From assembly GCA_000752215.1 (NCBI GenBank), contig CCFG01000008.1:327091-391090 (forward strand): a stretch of DNA of 64,000 bases, in the 5' to 3' direction. Of the stretch, positions 62,137 to 64,000 are shown one piece after another. Every line of letters begins with the position of its first letter. Positions within the stretch are counted from its first letter, which is position 1. The notes beneath the pieces were generated by a model. The model saw only the letters and a list, made by a program, of their open reading frames with translations, ran no database searches and was not told where the DNA came from. Made by a program: the position numbers and the translations under genes. Source of the stretch: a bacterium MS4. Lineage in GTDB: Bacteria > Bacillota > Clostridia > Oscillospirales > Acutalibacteraceae.

Positions 62137-62251
62137 TCTGCCACTTCCTAATAACATTTTCTAAAGTTTTAGTATATCACAAACTGAGCAAACGTTAAAC
62201 ATTATTCATAAATAAAATTAAGAAATACAGCGTATTCAATGCGTGCATGAC

Positions 62252-62600
62252 TTAGGGCCGAACGGCTCGGGGAAAAGCACAATGGTTGGATGTATTACGG
62301 GCTCTATTCCGATCAGTACGGCAAAATAGTTTTTCAGGGCCAGCAGATTTCGGGTAATAAGCCCCACCAGATTGCAAAAGCGGGTATTGCCCGGAGCTAC
62401 CAGATCGTGCGGCGGCAATATGACGACGCTTCAGAATGCTATGGTCGGCACGTTTTGCAAACATTCCGACTATAAAGATGCCGAACAAATTGCGATGTCA
62501 GCTTTAAAAACGGTTGGATTGGAAAATAAAAAGGACAGTGTTGCAAAAATACTGAATTTAGAAGAAAGAAAAAAGCTGGAAATCGTGAAAGCGCAATCCC
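62252..62600 (+). pseudogene. Decayed LivG-type ABC ATPase fragment
   Basis: In three successive frames the sequence encodes pieces of a branched-chain-type ABC ATPase. The first is LGPNGSGKSTMVGCITG (Walker A) ending at a TAG, the second FQGQQISGNKP with AGIARSYQI, and the third MTTLQNAMVGTFC followed by NLEERKKLEIVKAQS. At least two frameshifts, no start codon and loss of the Walker B half show it is dead. It is not a recent copy of livG at 24448-25203, since the matching segments differ clearly. The rest of the 62137-62690 gap shows no gene. Confidence 0.75.
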
Positions 62601-62690
62601 TTTTTGTGTGCCCGGGGGGTCAAATGCGAAAGGGAGAAAGGCTCAGGCGCGCTCGTTGCGGGAAACGTCTGACGAATAGGAAACAGGGGG

Positions 62691-64000
62691 TCAATCCGGC
62701 CTGCTTTTGTATAGAACGTACCGGATAGCCCCATAGCTTATCTTTTCAGGCAGAGCTTCCTTGATGGGCTTTAGCCTGTCGCGTCCGAAGCGTTTTACGG
62801 CTTCCGTAATCAACAGTTCCTCTTCTTTGGTTACAAACAGACGCGCGTCAATCTGCAGCCCGTTCTGAAGACAGCTCAGCAGATGCTTTTCCACAGTATC
62901 TGGGGTAAGCCCGCGTTGCTTTGCGATTTCGTCAATATCAAGGCCGTCTTTATAAAGCCGGTAGCTTTCTTCCTTTGTATCACTGACGGCTTCCGACACT
63001 TTCCGCTCTTGCTTTTTTGGGGTGTCCGCGGAAATATTCCGGGGAACTTGAATATGGTTTTCTTCGACATACGTCTGAATGGCTTCTGTAAAGCAGCTTC
63101 CGAATTTTTTCAGTTTCACGCTGCCCACACCGGAAATTCTAAGCAGGCTTTCCTGGTCGACAGGATAGGCCCCGCACATTTCACTTAAAGTGGCGTCCGA
63201 AAAAATGACAAAAGGCGGGATGCTCTCCTTCTGCGCAAGGCGTGCGCGTATCCCGCGAAGAATTTCGAAAAGCTTCTCGTCCGGATGAACTGCGCTTCTT
63301 TGGGCGGAATCCTGCTTCCGGATGGCACGTTTTATGGAAACGGCAGTTCTTCCGCACAGGACATCCCGGGCTGAGGGCGTTAACTTCAGTATCGGATATT
63401 GATCCCCGCAAAGCCCGATATATCTTTCCGAAACCAGAAACGACAGGAGTTCCTTTATCGTCTCCGGGGAATATTCCTTCATGATACCAAAGGTACTGAG
63501 CCGGTCAAAGCCCATTTCCTTTATTTTTCGCGTGTTGCTGCCACGCAGCACGCCGGTGACCATCCCGCTCCCGAACCGCTCGCCCATGCGGACAATGCAC
63601 GACATGATTTTCTGTGATTCGACCGTGATGTCCGTGCTCTCAACCTGGCTGTTGCAGTTTCCGCAATTTTCACATTTGTTTTCTGCGTCCAGCTCTCCAA
63701 AATACTTCAGTATGTAAGAACGCAGGCATTTATCAGTATTGCAGTAATCAACCATATCATTCAGCTTTTGAAAACGGATCGCCTTATCGCTGTCATTTGC
63801 GCCGTTTTCAATCAGAAATTTAACCGTGACAATGTCGGATACGGAATAATAGAGAATACATTCGGCTCTTTCGCCGTCGCGTCCCGCTCTTCCTGCTTCC
63901 TGATAATAGTTTTCCACGCTTTGCGGCATGTTGTAGTGGATAACAAAGGAAATATTCGATTTGTCAATTCCCATGCCGAACGCATTGGTTGCAACCATCA
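62691..64000 (-). CDS. recQ: RecQ ATP-dependent DNA helicase, C-terminal part (truncated by window edge)
   Basis: This is a 3'-5' DNA helicase for recombination and repair. The visible 435 residues start in helicase domain 2 with ATNAFGMGIDKSN and motif VI YYQEAGRAGRDG. They continue with the zinc-binding cysteines (CLRSY, then CENCGNC), the winged-helix RQC domain and an HRDC domain (about 235-310, with LLRISGVGSVKLKKFG). After these comes a further C-terminal helix-turn-helix region (about 345-430, with DGLDIDEIAKQRGL), present in a subset of Firmicutes RecQ proteins. The N-terminal helicase domain lies past the right edge. Confidence 0.92.
   Translation of the reverse strand, partial: MVATNAFGMGIDKSNISFVIHYNMPQSVENYYQEAGRAGRDGERAECILYYSVSDIVTVKFLIENGANDSDKAIRFQKLNDMVDYCNTDKCLRSYILKYFGELDAENKCENCGNCNSQVESTDITVESQKIMSCIVRMGERFGSGMVTGVLRGSNTRKIKEMGFDRLSTFGIMKEYSPETIKELLSFLVSERYIGLCGDQYPILKLTPSARDVLCGRTAVSIKRAIRKQDSAQRSAVHPDEKLFEILRGIRARLAQKESIPPFVIFSDATLSEMCGAYPVDQESLLRISGVGSVKLKKFGSCFTEAIQTYVEENHIQVPRNISADTPKKQERKVSEAVSDTKEESYRLYKDGLDIDEIAKQRGLTPDTVEKHLLSCLQNGLQIDARLFVTKEEELLITEAVKRFGRDRLKPIKEALPEKISYGAIRYVLYKSRPD

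Noticed and set aside
62372-62728. 118-residue open frame as a real gene
   Set aside because: It is one frame of the decayed LivG fragment followed by unrelated sequence up to the recQ end.
1-64000. CRISPR arrays, tRNA or rRNA genes, intact transposases or phage genes
   Set aside because: No regularly spaced direct repeats, no tRNA-like clover or rRNA sequence, and no transposase or integrase motifs were seen on either strand.

Overview
The window reads as a chromosomal stretch of a Firmicutes bacterium of the class Clostridia, probably an Oscillospiraceae/Ruminococcaceae-type fermenter. This is inferred from AGGAGG-type ribosome binding sites, frequent TTG and GTG starts, consensus sigma-A promoters, PRD/PTS regulation with HPr, PucR, ROK, RpiR and SorC regulators, a clostridial-type 4-hydroxybutyrate dehydrogenase and a circularly permuted GH3 enzyme. 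No rRNA, tRNA, CRISPR array, phage module or intact insertion sequence was seen. Nearly all of it is carbon and nitrogen catabolism.

Layout. 1-1.9 kb: cadmium/zinc efflux cluster on the minus strand (CadC repressor, small HMA protein, truncated CadA ATPase) with two matching operators. 2.2-13.7 kb: a 1753-residue secreted lamin-tail/metallophosphoesterase protein, a YibE/F membrane protein, and a secreted permuted GH3 glycosidase divergent from a ROK regulator. The two secreted proteins share C-terminal modules. 14.3-20.9 kb: a PTS operon (PRD regulator, KDPG-type aldolase, EIIA, EIIB, EIIC, galactonate dehydratase, HPr paralog with Lys at position 46). 21.3-32.7 kb: a PucR regulator, a branched-chain-type ABC importer, a GABA-type aminotransferase, a cytidylate-kinase-like protein, 4-hydroxybutyrate dehydrogenase and a YtcJ-type amidohydrolase, which looks like uptake and reduction of GABA or a GABA precursor.

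33.4-44.0 kb: peptide use. An Opp importer is followed by a convergent RpiR regulator that is divergent from isoaspartyl dipeptidase, an M42 aminopeptidase and a PepV-like dipeptidase. 44.3-56.6 kb: an AraC regulator divergent from a ten-gene operon (amidohydrolase, ion-transporter-type permease, solitary HyuA-like ATPase, HExxH protein, membrane protein, cupin, DapA-family lyase, hydroxyacid dehydrogenase, DUF1537 kinase, class II aldolase). I could not match this to a described pathway, and it is the best candidate here for an undescribed system. 56.6-62.1 kb, minus strand: SorC regulator, class I aldolase, zinc dehydrogenase, APC permease and a divergent RibF paralog. The right end holds a decayed livG fragment and the 3' part of recQ.

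Two dispersed repeat families cross these units: a 52-57 bp nested hairpin found three times at operon ends, where it can act as a terminator, and a 102 bp near-palindromic element found twice. A consensus promoter between pucR and the ABC operon runs into a terminator after about 80 nt, which suggests a small RNA or an attenuated leader.
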